From: Pachyseris speciosa | Lineage: Eukaryota; Cnidaria; Anthozoa; Scleractinia; Pachyseridae | DNA length: 64,000 nucleotides | NCBI GenBank assembly: GCA_016490735.1 | Contig: JAEMWC010000613.1 | Span: forward strand, 422,501 to 486,500 | Reading direction: 5' to 3' | In this document: positions 33,901-46,399 of the stretch, one piece after another | How the letters are laid out: every line of letters starts with the position of its first letter | How positions within the stretch are numbered: position 1 is the stretch's first letter | Program-made: the position numbers and the translations under genes | The notes under the pieces: generated by a model | What the model was told of the DNA's origin: nothing | Databases searched by the model: none | The model's input: the letters and a program-made list of their open reading frames with translations, nothing else

Positions 33901-36900
33901 GCCTTCAGTTCTAAAACGCCTATTAGAAACCTTTTACGTCTATGCCTTTAGATTACTATAATCAATTCCTTGAGCACTGTAGCAGAAAAAAACGTTTCAG
34001 AAAGGTGTATTCGCGCTTTCTAAGTTGAAAACGGATATAAAAAAAATACTCAACCAATCTCAAACCCAAACGAAGACCGATGGAAAATTCATCTTAATGT
34101 TTGTTGTCTTTTTATGTGAACTTAAATAACGTTATCGTAAGGGATCGAAATAGCCCATTCAGCCTACCTTGGTCCTTGCCGATTCAACTGGTTACATTGC
34201 GTAAGTCTTGTTGACGCTCACAATAATGTTTTCTTTTTTCTAATATGTGATACATAATTCAAAATATTGACATGTACTTCAAGGAGAAAAAACACATTTC
34301 CTTGATAAACTTTGCGTGATTGGATTTAACGACTGCACTTTACCACTTGTCTAGGGGCTGCCCTAATAATAAAAGGTGTGATAAAATAATATTAAAAGGC
34401 ATGAATTGATGCCTTCATTTGGCCGGTCTGACCTCAGAACCTTTCAAATCATCAACGAACGCAATGAAACTGTTAATTCAAGTCTTGTGGCACCATTTTG
34501 GTAGCATATCGCAGCCACTTCAATGTAGATTATTGTTAGATACTTATTTTGGCGACATTTACGGCAACCAAACGTCGAGATTAAAATCTCGTTTAAGCTG
34601 CCTCCACTGGCCAAAGATGTTCTTATTTATGTCCAGATGCTTTAACATATTTTTCTTTTGGTGTTTTGAACTCATTGTATACAGTCTCTTTAACAAAAAA
34701 AACAATGAATCCAAGGTTCATACTGTAAAACAGATACATGCACCTGCTAAGAAAAAATTATATTCCCTGCGTCAGGTTGCAAATCCATGAATTTGATTGG
34801 CAGTTTCTATCGTGTATTATGAGCGTTAGCACGGTAATTGATCATACGTCCCCGACAAACTCGAACCAGAACAAATCAGAATTCCTTAGTCTCGTCTTTG
34901 TTAATTTATTGAGACTGTTCGTTTCCATGTTCCCGGGAATATATTTTTTGTGACTGGTCTTTGACGATATTACTATCGCTTCTCCAATATTTTTTGCTGG
35001 TTGATTTTATTTTCTAGATAGACAACGTTTTCCGGGGACTTTTGACTCTTGAGAGATGCAGGGTACACTAGCTACTATTTCTTCTTTGAAATCATTCTTC
35101 TCAACTGACGATTGTTTTTACTCAATGCTGTATAATTTTGTTTGCTAAATAATACGGCTAGCGAATTCGAAATTTGGCCCAATCAATACAAGCATAAGGG
35201 ATTATTTTAAACACAAATTCAACAATAGGATGTAAGTGGCTCTTTTTCTATGAAAGTTTCGCTATTTTGCTCACCTTAGAATTCATGTAACATCACAAGT
35301 CTCAAGCCTTCACCTTAACTTTCATCCCGTGACTGTGTCGTATTTTTAGTGTTTGAAAAAGTATGATCTCATGTTACCTTCTTTTGCTAGTCAGTAAACA
35401 TACTTAAAAACAACAAAAAAGTTGTTTACGAGTCAATACAAATTAGATTGTGACCTGGACCTAGGTATACAAAAGTAACGACAGTGTGTTTTGTTAACTA
35501 AATCATGTTTTTATAAGAAAAAGTTGATCTGGCTGAGGGGTTAGAATCGGATATTTTAAAAGTAGGTGACTAAAAATACCATTTGCTCGTCTTTTAGCAA
35601 CTCGCAAGTTCCGGTCGTAAAATTTTCGTGACAAACACAGTCCGCATTAATGCTCACTCCACTTGAAACAAGACATCTTGAGCTGACATTTTCAAAAAAG
35701 AGAACAAAATTACTGGAGCCATCAATATAATATGATGACTCTTACAACACGCAAACATGCAAATATCTGAATAGTATCTATTTTAACCGTTTGTGCTTTT
35801 TCTGGGGTGTGAATACCACAGTAAAGTCGTCACAGTTCTGCTTTAAAGACGTCATATCTTCTTTTTTATATATTTCTACGATCAAGCAACGAAGCAGGTT
35901 GCATCCCGTCACATGCACCGAGCTCTGTTATGTTTTACTTTGTTCCGTAAATTTGAAAGACATGATTGACATATGATTTATCGACTGCAGTTTAATGATA
36001 TTGGGATAACAGAAAAAAAAAGAAATAATTTTGCATGAGTATTTTGCCACTTAGAGAAAGTCACGATACATGAGAATTACAGTCAATATATCGTGCGCTG
36101 CCATGCCGATTTCACGTTTACTGAAATTAAATATAACTTGCATACTTTTTGCTACACTTAAATTCTCGAAGTACAACAATTGGGGCCTTCGCCCATGAAG
36201 TAAGGACGAGTTCAACCAGTATTCAGCACTTCTTTAAAATCGTTAAACAGCACTTTCAAGTTGTAAGAGAAGTGGAAATAATGTGTAAAAACTCAGTAAA
36301 TATAAACTTGCAGACTATGCAGGCAGATTTGCAGTCAGTTGAAGAAAATTTTACAACAAAGCGGATTTGCCATTACTATCAAACTTTCTGTACTGTTGTA
36401 TTTTTGTAATAATTACCCATATCAAGTTTCGGCACAAAGTATCGTTCTGTTAAGTTTTCGTAATAATGAACTTTAGAACCAGCATCAGGCAACTTTTTTT
36501 CGAAAACTTAGAAGACATGACGTTGCAAATTTACTCGAAGGCAACTTCCGCCTTAGCTTAGTGCTTCAAACAGTTATGTACAGATTTGGCAAGGTGAAAT
36601 TCAACGCCGGTCTCCGTGTAAAGCAATACTTTAAACTTACGTTCTTCGAGTACGTTTAAAGGCACTACACTACCTTAGTGCATTCTTGGACCATGGTTTC
36701 TTTCGCACAACTGGACGTTAAGCTTAAAAGGAAAATAACTGAGAACAAATATTCACGAACAGAATCTCAGCGGTTGTTTATTCGGCTAGGTCGTCACTTG
36801 CTATAGAATAGACAGAATAGTTGCTAGGTTCACTCGAAAAGGTGTGTTTTCTTAAATTTCAAATCGCTCGCCATGCACTTATGCGATAATTTATATATTC

Positions 36901-38800
36901 CCTTCTGAACAATTCTTCGAAATACACCCGCAGAATCCCGGAGAAACTAAGTTAAAGAAAAGTCTAGTTTTTACATGACTTTTCATTCAAATTTGTCTTT
37001 TTCTTTTCTCGAGAAAAGCACTGATATACGAGGTTGCCTCTTCACCCCTTTTTAGCACTTACGTGATGTGTCACTTAAGTTTCAATCAGAATTGATTGTA
37101 TGTTTTAGTTATTTATCATGCAATCACTTTTATTAAGGTCTGTTTTCATGAAGCTACAGAGATGGAAAGAAATGATCACCTTGAATAGTGAAGGTCAGTT
37201 TATCCTCTTCATGATCAGTGAATTTAGTAAGCCCTGAGTCTGCTGAATATACCGACTTGGAATAATTACGACAAGGCAAATTAATTATCTGTTTACAGTA
37301 TAGGATATTAAAGAGCCTTTGAAATCGTCACTTTCTAAATATCTTTAAATGCCATCGTAATCATTTCCCCGCATAAAAGTGCCTCTTAGGTCCTCTTCGA
37401 GAGTTGACCGCAGTCTTTAACAAAAAGAGAACTCCGGTCTATTGAGACTCAAGTGTCATGTCTTTCCGGCAAATCAATCAGAGACATGCAACAAAGTATC
37501 AATATTTGTCTTGTCTCCATCTTAATGGTCTACAATTTGCATAATGTATACTATTTTGAAGGAAGTAGGGAATCAGATGGATATGATGCTGCACTTGGGG
37601 AAATTTCGAGCATTTCATTTTACTAAGTTCATTTTGTCAAATCAGACGGATTCGACCGGGGCGCTGACATTGATGAGTGGTTAAACTTGTCTAAAAATAC
37701 CCAATTTCCATCCCCCAATTATAAAGCATCGGGGGCTTGATGAGCGGAGTCTCTCATCGCATGGATGACGAGACGGTTTTCATGGATTAAACCAATCCAT
37801 GAGTAAAAAAGTTTGTAACGTATTTTTCATATTGTAGGTTTTTATTACTAGGAACAAAGCGACAGCTATAGAATGGGGTTACAAATAGGTTGTAGATTAT
37901 GGAAGCAGATACTTACAGTTTTTAAGGCTAAAATTTCTTCCGTTTATTTAGCAGTGCAAGCACTTTACTGCTGCGTTATTCAAGGTTGTACTTTTTATAT
38001 TACGCTCTGACTCTTTGCTTTGTAGAATCTTGCCAAATAGTTGCCATAAACAAAATTTAATGTAATGAAACCGTCTTTCATTTACTTTTATTGTCCTTTA
38101 GTACATGTCAAGAGATCAGTGTGAATACCTAGTTAAGTACAATTCGAAATCCCTGTAATGATTCATTCTCGGTTATTTTAAGGTTGCTAAAAACAGCTTA
38201 AGTATCGTTTTATTTAATAGTTGTGTGTTATTCTGTACGAAATCACCATTAACTATAGCTTGTCTTTTATGTTCAAGACGTCTTAATTTTTTGTTTATAA
38301 TAGATTATCTTTTTTCTTCTAAAATGTCGCTGACGTATTCCTTCACTTTAAGCTGAGAGATCAAGCGCAACCTCAGCTCACTGACGAGAGCTGGTAGTTT
38401 TTTGCTTTTCAGTTGAGAAACGCTTTGGTTATGTTCTGGATAGTCAGTCGTACTGATTGTAAGTTCATGCCTTGGGTATTTCTAAAAATATAACTTAAAA
38501 TGAATGACGGTCACCTATAATTATATTTACAACAATGGGAGCAGATCCTGTTCGAAATCACGGCTCGTTTGCTTAGATTGTTTTAGCCCTGTTTGTCTTC
38601 ACTTTTCAAACCGCGGTGATATCATTTAATGACGGAACTGCACAATCTACATCCCGCGGATCTTGATTTTGATTGTCACGGGGCCTACACTTGTAGTGTG
38701 TGGGTTGTTGCAGCCTGATAGCAGCTGTGTTTGGTGCACGAAGAACCCATTTTGTCCTGACTTGGTATTTCCTTCGCAACTTTGAAGTTTAAACTTTTCC
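30965..38800. other. Long unassigned AT-rich stretch
   Basis: About 7.8 kb in which no exon, RNA gene or terminal-repeat structure could be supported. Open frames (for example 34419-34790 and 36149-36409) are AT-driven and have no conserved motifs. At 32790-33060 short irregular repeats of attgtaagta-like text recur. Undetected small exons or regulatory DNA are possible. Confidence 0.45.
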
Positions 38801-38802
38801 AA

Positions 38803-38808
38803 TTTATT
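38803..38808 (-). promoter_or_regulatory. Candidate polyadenylation signal for BH3 gene 2
   Basis: AATAAA on the minus strand, about 123 bases after the stop codon of the 38931-39173 frame. Confidence 0.4.
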
Positions 38809-38930
38809 CATTGCGCTCGTCTAGGCAAACTGAATACACGATTTGATCAATAAATGGAAGTCTTAAAGGCTGAACCGCTAGCTTCTGCTGTCCGAGGAAT
38901 TTCTCGAACAGAGGCGGATAAAGATGAACT

Positions 38931-39173
38931 TCAATTGTTGAAACCTAAAATTTCCCTCACATAGTGGAGGAAAATAAATCGGATAAAATCAATCACGATT
39001 CCTACACGAATTTGTCCTGCAACGTGAAGTGGTCGAAGGTATCTGCTTTCCAAGGTGTCACCAAGGAAACGTAACTCTCTCCCAACCTCCCGACAGACTC
39101 TATGCGCCACGGCATTAGACACACCAAATCCGTCCGTTTCTCCACTAGATGAATCTTGTATTATCGTATGCAT
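38931..39173 (-). CDS. BH3-only-like protein with C-terminal membrane anchor (gene 2)
   Basis: The minus-strand frame starts at an ATG (A at -3) and encodes 80 residues, ending with TGA. Residues 27-44, CREVGRELRFLGDTLESR, are a near-ideal BH3 helix. The hydrophobic positions are V30, L34, L37 and L41, with G38-D39 the invariant glycine-aspartate. Residues 55-78 (IRVGIVIDFIRFIFLHYVRE...) form a hydrophobic anchor. It shares CREV, E/D-L-R, D and E-S-x-Y at matching spacing with gene 1, plus the same overall length and tail, so the two are likely paralogues. It should bind Bcl-2-type proteins at mitochondrial or ER membranes and favour cell death. No other BH domain is seen. This is the stronger of the two BH3 matches. 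Confidence 0.65.
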   Translation of the reverse strand: MHTIIQDSSSGETDGFGVSNAVAHRVCREVGRELRFLGDTLESRYLRPLHVAGQIRVGIVIDFIRFIFLHYVREILGFNN

Positions 39174-39239
39174 GATATTATGTAAGGATTCCAGGTGGCT
39201 TTTAATCGAAGGCTCAGTTGATGATTAGGCGGCACAAAC

Positions 39240-39242
39240 ACT
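39240..39242 (-). other. Splice acceptor upstream of BH3 gene 2
   Basis: On the minus strand a T-rich tract ending gtgtgtttcag (AG at 39242-39241) lies 67 bases before the ATG, predicting a 5' untranslated intron as in gene 1. Confidence 0.5.
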
Positions 39243-39746
39243 GAAACACACAAAAAAAAATAATAAGAGCTTGTGAGTAAAACGGGCTTTAGGTGCATGC
39301 TAATGTTGAGACATGTTGTCAGCATAACTACTTTTCCAGTTTTGATCTATAGAAGTCCGTTTCGTGATGTACTGTAACAATTATGAATGATTGCGAGGCT
39401 AAGATCTCCGTTACTGTTCCAGCAATATCTCAGACAAATATTTGATGATCTCTTTTTTAATTTATCTGACTCTATTTCGGCTAAACACTATAATATTTGA
39501 TTTTATATATCTTTTTCAGGTCTTAAGCTATTTGAACAACTACATAAAAATTTCTTTGATATACCCCTGATTTTAGATCTAACTCGGCACGAAAGGTTCA
39601 AGAACCATTAGACGCTATGTCGCGGAAAGTAGATCCGAAACCGATTCGAATTTTTAACTCAGTAGGCAAATGAAATGTGACTCTTAGGTTTAAGGGAACG
39701 TTCGTATAAAAAACGTGTTTGGAATTAGTTACGATACAGGTAATAA

Positions 39747-40159
39747 AGCCGGTTACAGACGAGCAAGTTTTCCTTGACAAGTGTCATTGACAATTTTTAT
39801 TTGCTTATGTTTATGAACGACAAGTTTTCTTTGGCAAGTTTTGCCTTCACAAGTTTTATTTGCTGGTGTGAACGAATGAACAAATTTTTTTGACAAATAT
39901 TCACTGTAGCCAGCAATTCAATTACACAGCGGACGGCAATTTTTTGACAAGTTTTCCTTGTTGACCCGTATAGACGAGCAAGTTCTGCGATGTGTCAAGT
40001 TTTTCCTTGACAAGTCCACTTGTTCAAAAACTAGCATGCTAGTTTTTGAACAAGTGCACTTGTCAAGGGAAAACTTGACAAGTTTTTCTTTACACGCCAG
40101 CAAATAAAGTTTGTCAAGTCAAAACTTGTCAAGGAAAACTTGCTCGTCTGTAACCGGCT
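39747..40159. mobile_element. Long-TIR MITE with TAA target duplication and central palindrome
   Basis: The ends agccggttacagacgagcaag and cttgctcgtctgtaaccggct are inverted, and TAA flanks both sides (39744-39746 and 40160-40162), as in PIF/Harbinger-type elements. Many copies of a cttgacaag-like motif occur inside. A near-perfect palindrome (about 40005-40070, centred on agcatgct) gives a second internal hairpin. No transposase. Confidence 0.75.
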
Positions 40160-40215
40160 TAACCGGCTTAACAGGATTCTTTGGGTTCAGATGCCGATGA
40201 ATATGAAAAGACTAA

Positions 40216-40630
40216 TGGGGCTGTTCACATGGAGGTAGGAAGATCCTAGCACTAGGATGATCCTAGAGGACGAACCAACTTTTCGTTTGGTTTACGTGCA
40301 GAAATTTCGGTCGGAAATGTCGACGCAATTGTCTTCCTTTTGCCTCTGATCGCCCGGCCGCCGCCATGTTTGTTTGGTTTGTTGTTTTTGTCCCTGGTAC
40401 TAGGATCTTCCTAGCGAATGTAGTTTACATGGTGCTAGGATATTCCTAGTACTAGGATCCTCCTACCTCTCAGGTAGGATGATCCTACAGTAGGAAGATC
40501 CTAGCGCTAGGGCCAAGTACAACCCTTTTCATGTAAACTGAATACAGAAAACATATGGCGCTAGGATGATCCGCCTTCTAGGATCTTCCTAGTGCTAGGA
40601 TCTTCCTATCTCCACGTAAAGGAGGCCTTA
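40216..40630. mobile_element. MITE rich in CCTAG palindromes
   Basis: The inverted ends share ggaggtaggaagatcctagc and actagga. Both ends and the interior repeat the palindromic theme ctaggatcttcctag many times. It starts about 55 bp after the previous MITE. The target duplication is unclear (TAA against TTA). Confidence 0.7.
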
Positions 40631-40634
40631 GAAA

Positions 40635-42895
40635 GTTATACAAGCCAACTGAAATCCTCGTTCAAACCAATCAGTTTAATTTATACTTCGCATGTGCCTC
40701 TGATCCCAAGTTTGCTAGAAATGTCAATACTAAATAGAAAAAGTTAATTTCTCCTTCGCGATTTAAAATAAATCTGAATTTTCACTTTTGACGGGGCGAG
40801 TTATAAATTTTCAAAAGGTCTTCGCATTGTAAGATACTGGCTAAAGCATTTGAAGTTTTTATTCGCTTTTACTCTCATTTACCTTTTCAGACAAATGCTA
40901 GTGAACAATAGCGATCAGTTTTGTTATGTTAGGGATGTACCCGCTTAGCCTCTTATCTCTTAGTAATCATAAAGTTTTTGTTGGTTAAAATAATAATTTA
41001 TAAGTAAAAGATTTTTGTTTAACATATAGTAAATATCGGTGGTCGGTCCGCAACACAGATATTCGATCAGCGGAAGACAGTACATATATACAGTACGTCC
41101 ACGCTAGGTAATGGGTTTTGAATTTGCTCGATTTGAATTGATGTCAAAGCTATAGTTACCTTTATCGATGTAACTAATAGTCCACTAGGCTCACTGAAGA
41201 ATAGAGCTCTGCTATTTCCGCTTTCTGCTCTATTGAAAAGTCTGTGATTTTCACTGTACTCCCACAACAAATTAATGTACATCGTGCGAATAAAACTGAT
41301 CCTTATATAACAGGTGGCAACTACATGACAGACCAAATCATGTGCTTGCCATGAATGAAGTATTCTCGATCATTTATTAATTCATGACGGAACCATTCAT
41401 TGTAAGCGTGCTTTTCTTGACCGCTCATACAATAATAAACTCGTATTCCTTGTGTCCAGAGTCTTTGACGAAAGATAAATAACGGTGTTCGTCTATATTT
41501 TTTTAAGGGCCTGTTATTTTCCTTGGCTTGCAAACTGAAAAACAAATTTTTCCACATGGCTTTAAGGCAGTTTACAGTTGTAGTAAAATAGTAAGGGTTG
41601 CATGCATGAATCGTAAATGTCTACAGGTATACTTTCAATTATAATAAACGCATTAAGTTGTGATTTCGTTTTTCATCGCCGCACAAAGTAACATAACTTC
41701 ATTCAAATAAATAGTGAAGCTCAAACAAAACCATTAATTAATCATTAACTCAGAAATTCAATGTGTTTTTTCCCGCCAGCGTGTGTGTACAACGTTGCGT
41801 GCAATTTGTCTGCGTGACGCTCCTGACGTCACTAAGCATTTGCAAAATATTTGAGAAACACCTGAACTGATGAACCTCATGATCAACAAACGCGCCTGTT
41901 TTACATGTGGTGTGTTGTGTGACAGGCTTGTGGGAAAACCATGCAAACCGCTCCTGTGACGTTACGAACATTGTAAAATCGCGGCGGTCACAAATGTAAA
42001 CACAATTCCGTCATTTTCTGCCTTTTATTTTAGTTTTTGGCTTATCTCTCTAGCGATAAAAAATATTGTCATTGTTCTCACCTCCCTCCAGAAAGGCCGC
42101 CGATCATGAATTGTTAATAAGTGGAAATGGTCATTAGTCATAAGATACAAATTCTGGTTGTCAACAATGCGGTTGTGGTCAGTAAATATGCGCCTTGTTC
42201 TATCGGCGTGTTTACCGCTCTGGTGTCTGAAACAACCAACAGTGAATGACCGTTTGTGTATTAAGCTGGCGATGGATTTGTTGGATGACACAAACATTGC
42301 ACCTGCTGGAATGTTATTTATGCACTGAAGTTCGTTTGTTAAACAGGGAATGTTTCTGCTTATTAAGCAATTCAGGACTGGTTTGCAGTCAAGTTCTTCA
42401 GATGAAACTTTTTTCCTTCACAAAATGAATTTAAAAGGCCTACAGATGATGCAAAGGGCCTTGATATGATATGGCTGGGGCTTGCTCGAGAGAGTCTGAA
42501 TGATTTGCCGGTCTTGAAAGAAGCACGGAATGTATGTCTGCCGATGGGCACAAAAACCTTAGAGTTCATTTCACTTCGGATTTCAATATCCTTCTTTACA
42601 GCGAACCCATATCGATCCTTTTTGTAAACTGAGGCCGGGAACCAGCTGCAAAATGTTGAGACGATGTAACAGTATACGTTATTTTCTGAGCATCTTTGGC
42701 CGGCGCAGAATTAATTTCAGACAAGCAATTTTCCGATCGAAGCGCATAGCGTAATGCAGTTAATAATAACGGAAAGTTTGTAGAGCACTTTAAACTCAGT
42801 ACTTATAATTAAGAATGTAACGATATATCCGGACTTAGTTTTTGCCGGTTTATCCGACCATCATAGTACGTTCAAAATGATATTTTAGCGCAGTC
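40635..42895. other. Unassigned stretch
   Basis: No supportable gene or repeat. Several short open frames on both strands are unremarkable. Confidence 0.45.
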
Positions 42896-42904
42896 AGATA
42901 AGAC

Positions 42905-43220
42905 GGATAGACCATCGCAGTGTGATAAGCACTTACGAAGGGGAAGTCGTTCTAGAAAAAAAAATCGCGGTGGCTTTAAAGGGATATGAACAATAAACTG
43001 AGCTATCCAGCCAACTGGGAGTAGGTCGTTGTGTTCATATTTAGTTCCTTTCTAAAACAACTAAGCGGATTTGAATACACGGCCGACCATCGCAGTTACT
43101 CTCAAACTTATAAGCATATAAGCACTTAACATATAAGTACTTATTAGAAGGTAAAGTCTGAAAAAAAATGTGGATTTGAACGATGAACTGAGCTATCAAG
43201 TCAAATGGGAGCAGGTTGCA
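42905..43220 (-). mobile_element. Two decayed tRNA-like SINE pieces in tandem
   Basis: On the minus strand, 43220-43085 reads catttgacttgatagctcagtt then cgttcaaatccac and ttttttttcagact. This is an A box, a B box and the start of the family-1 tail with the anticodon part deleted. The block 43030-42905 repeats the pattern (cagttggctggatagctcagtt, then gttcatatccc). The two are about 190 bp apart and diverged. Confidence 0.5.
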
Positions 43221-43229
43221 TGGTGCTTT

Positions 43230-45000
43230 CGTAATAAACCTGTGATTATAGACAATCAAGAGAAAACATTATTGACTCGAAACGGTGGTGAAAGATACGA
43301 AAGACCTCAGCGATGTATATGCAACTTGAGCATAGTCCAGCTGCGAATGTATGGGATTCAGAATCGATCAGTTCTGTTTTATACACCCAGTCACTCTTTG
43401 GTCCAGGAGTTGCAACTCCCGGCTAAAACAAGCTAACCGAAAACTTCAGCAGGAAACTTCAGAAAAGTCAGGTTAAACGACACAACTTTTCGGGGATTCC
43501 ATTCAAACTGAAAATGCATGTACAAGTTAACTTAAGCCATATAATAAAGAAAATGTGAATCTCTTTCAAACCTGCTAGAGAGAGTCGCTGACTGGAAAAA
43601 CAAAACGGTTCACATCACAACCTATGCCACCAAACGTAACTGCCTAACTTTAAGCTGCACTCTTTTTTATAATAAGACTAAAGCAGATGCTATAACCTCT
43701 CCCCTAGAGCGCAAATGTTAAGCGAACGGCACTAAGCATTGTTTTCCAATTCAGACCACACGCTGAGGTCGGCGAGATAACTTTGGAAGAATTGAAAAGA
43801 AACATCACTTATCATGATCGCAACTATCGACCATCCATGGCAGGTCTCCTACATAAATTTTTGTTACAAGCATTTCACCTCGCATTGCCGGTCAAACGAG
43901 CTGTTTTGCCGCAGCTATTTTTTCACAATATCGTATTTGCCACATATTTTTCACAACGTTAGTTTGTGTCACTGTTGTTGTTTTGTTGTTGTTAAGGAAC
44001 TCAGATAACACTATTACTGAAATACAACAAGCAATGCGATTTTTAAATTGTTTATTTTTCGCAAACTTTCCATTTTAACCAATCCCAACAACGAAGACTT
44101 TTTAATTAAATGCATGGTATGATCGAAGAGAATCTTTAATACAAAGCATCATCAATGAATCGTGTGTTTATCTTTCAAAACAAAAATTTCGACTTGCTCA
44201 AATTTATAGACCTGTCAATATACAATACGGTTTAGATTCAATTTTGAAGATATGCTTATTCAAATCGTCCTCCTTAGCTCAGTTGTGAAATTAATTTCCT
44301 TTTTCGGCTCTGTTTTGGAAAACCTTTAACAAAAGGTTGTCAGTTTGCTTACATAATAGATTAGCAATATTGTTTCGATTTTAAAAATTGACGTTAGCGG
44401 TCGATACAAAGGCCATTCGAGTTGAGCAGAAATTAGGGTTGGAAAGCGCGGAGACGTTAACCGTAACCATGTTGGATTTCTAGGGTGCTGTTGTAAAGAT
44501 TACAGAACGTTTAGTCGGGGATAATATTTCTATTAATGTATGGTCAAAAATTCAAATTTCTCGCCCAGTACTAGTGTTTCCACCTGTTTACTGTAGTCCA
44601 AAATAGCCTTCCAAGGGTTCCAAACCGTAGCGGCCTTCCTTTCCGACTTAAGAGTTGGTAACGTTGGAATTTTCGAACTGAAAGAGCACTCCGTATTCAC
44701 AACTTTAGTTTTCTTTATCAAGTTATCTTCAGCAGGCATTTTTCGACGAAGGAAACTTTTACTAAGATAGGTTATTGACTGAACTTAATGTTTCAAACTG
44801 AAGTCAGTCATTTGTGGTAACTAATCATAAAAGAGACTGAGATGAAGATTAGACAGGATAATCCATCAAGAAAAAAGACTTCTTTGAGTCACCTTCAACC
44901 AACGCGACGAGTTTATTAGAGCTATAAAAGTCTGAGTCTGGGCAATTCTAATTTGCCTTATGGAACTACACTTACAATTGTTTTTAACTCGGCGTGGCTA
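43230..45000. other. Unassigned stretch
   Basis: No gene, RNA or terminal-repeat structure recognised. Confidence 0.45.
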
Positions 45001-45006
45001 GAACTG

Positions 45007-45376
45007 AAGCCTGGTTTACACTTGTGAGATAAGCACAAGCGAAAGCGAATTTATAATCGCTAGTGTGCGTGGAGGTGGAATAAGCACAAGCATAAGCACA
45101 AGAAAAAGAAACATTTTGCTTTTTAATTTCTTATGCTTATGCTATGCTTATTTCACAAGTGGGAACTGGTGTGAAATAAGCACATGCATAAGCGCAATTA
45201 TTCAATCAATCATAATGACACTAGCCCAGGTCTCCTCTCGGTCGATTCTTCCGCTGCCATCTTGTTTCTCCACTGATGTGACTCGCAATGCACATGCGTA
45301 AGTCGCTAGTGTAAACATCATTGTGCTTATGCTTGCGTTTACGCTTGTGCTTATCTCACAAGTGTGAACCAGGCTT
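45007..45376. mobile_element. MITE with ~32-bp inverted repeats and repeated ataagcac motif
   Basis: The ends aagcctggtttacacttgtg and cacaagtgtgaaccaggctt are inverted, followed inward by agataagcacaagc / gcttgtgcttatct. The motif ataagcacaagc recurs inside on both strands. No transposase. The target duplication is not clear. Confidence 0.75.
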
Positions 45377-45539
45377 GAGGGTCCAAAGGTTAATGTTAGA
45401 TACGTCATAACAATGCGAGGCCGGATTGGGGGATCGTAAGGGTTGCCAATGAACTGTTATGAATGGCAGTAGTAGTGTCTTGGTTGAAGCAGATTTAACA
45501 AAAGCTACTTTAGAGGCTATAAGAAAATAAAATATACAA

Positions 45540-45573
45540 TGTCAGGAGCCCATGAATTCATGGGCTCCTGACA
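45540..45573. repeat. Perfect 34-bp palindrome
   Basis: A perfect inverted repeat with no loop, centred on the EcoRI-type site GAATTC at 45554-45559, with arms of 17 bp. It can extrude as a cruciform. Confidence 0.95.
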
Positions 45574-45729
45574 ATGTTTGTTATTTCCCATCTATCCAAA
45601 CGATCACGCAATCCCTCACTCGCCCCAGTCTCCTCGTGATTTCTGAAATAGCCAAAGTTCCCTTCAGATACACACGATAAATGGATCACAACAAGCCGAG
45701 CGAAATGTGGAATGATACCTTACTCATTC

Positions 45730-45777
<48 letters not shown>
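45730..45777. repeat. (AAT)n microsatellite
   Basis: About 16 AAT units, followed by ttacattta units and ttatatagcgc. Confidence 0.95.
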
Positions 45778-46061
45778 TTACATTTACATTTACATTTATA
45801 TAGCGCAGACATATGGATACATTCAGTTGCGCTTCATACCGACCCACAAATAAATGAATTAATCAATGAATGAAAGAACGAACGAACGAAATAAGCAGTG
45901 AAAACGTAAAGCTTGTGGGATGTGGCTGGAGTGACAAGGATATACCTCACAAATTAATGTGATTTGGTAAGCTGAAGCCACTCTAAAGGCACTAAGGCCA
46001 CATGGTAGCGGGCATTACCCCTTAAATCTACCAAAGCAAAGATTGAGCCCAAGCATTAGCA

Positions 46062-46106
46062 GCCATGGACAGCTGTTTCGGCCTTATTAGGCCTCATCAG
46101 CATGGC
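46062..46106 (-). ncRNA. Hammerhead ribozyme in the left (minus-strand) retrozyme half
   Basis: Same sequence as the motif at 46355-46399 on the opposite strand: stem I GCCATG/CATGGC, CTGATGA, stem II GGCCT-AATA-AGGCC, GAA, short stem III ACA-GC-TGT, cleavage C. Stem I is extended beyond an internal loop by gcattagc pairing. Confidence 0.85.
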
Positions 46107-46354
46107 ATAGCTAATGCTCAGGCTCAAGTACCCACATATCCATAAAACAAGCAGTGAAAACGTAAAGCTTGTGGGATGTGGCTGGAGTGACAAGGATATA
46201 CCTCACAAATTAGTGCCTTTAGAGTGGCTTCAGCTTACCAAATCACATTAATTTGTGAGGTATATCCTTGTCACTCCAGCCACATCCCACAAGCTTTACG
46301 TTTTCACTGCTTGTTTTATGGATATGTGGGTACTTGAGCCTGAGCATTAGCTAT

Positions 46355-46399
46355 GCCATGCTGATGAGGCCTAATAAGGCCGAAACAGCTGTCCATGGC
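46355..46399 (+). ncRNA. Hammerhead ribozyme in the right (plus-strand) retrozyme half
   Basis: Stem I GCCATG (46355-46360), core CTGATGA (46361-46367), stem II GGCCT-AATA-AGGCC, GAA, stem III ACA-GC-TGT, cleavage after C46393, stem I partner CATGGC (46394-46399). All conserved nucleotides are present. Outer bases agcattagc and gctaatgct extend stem I past a small internal loop, as is usual for active natural hammerheads. Confidence 0.88.
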
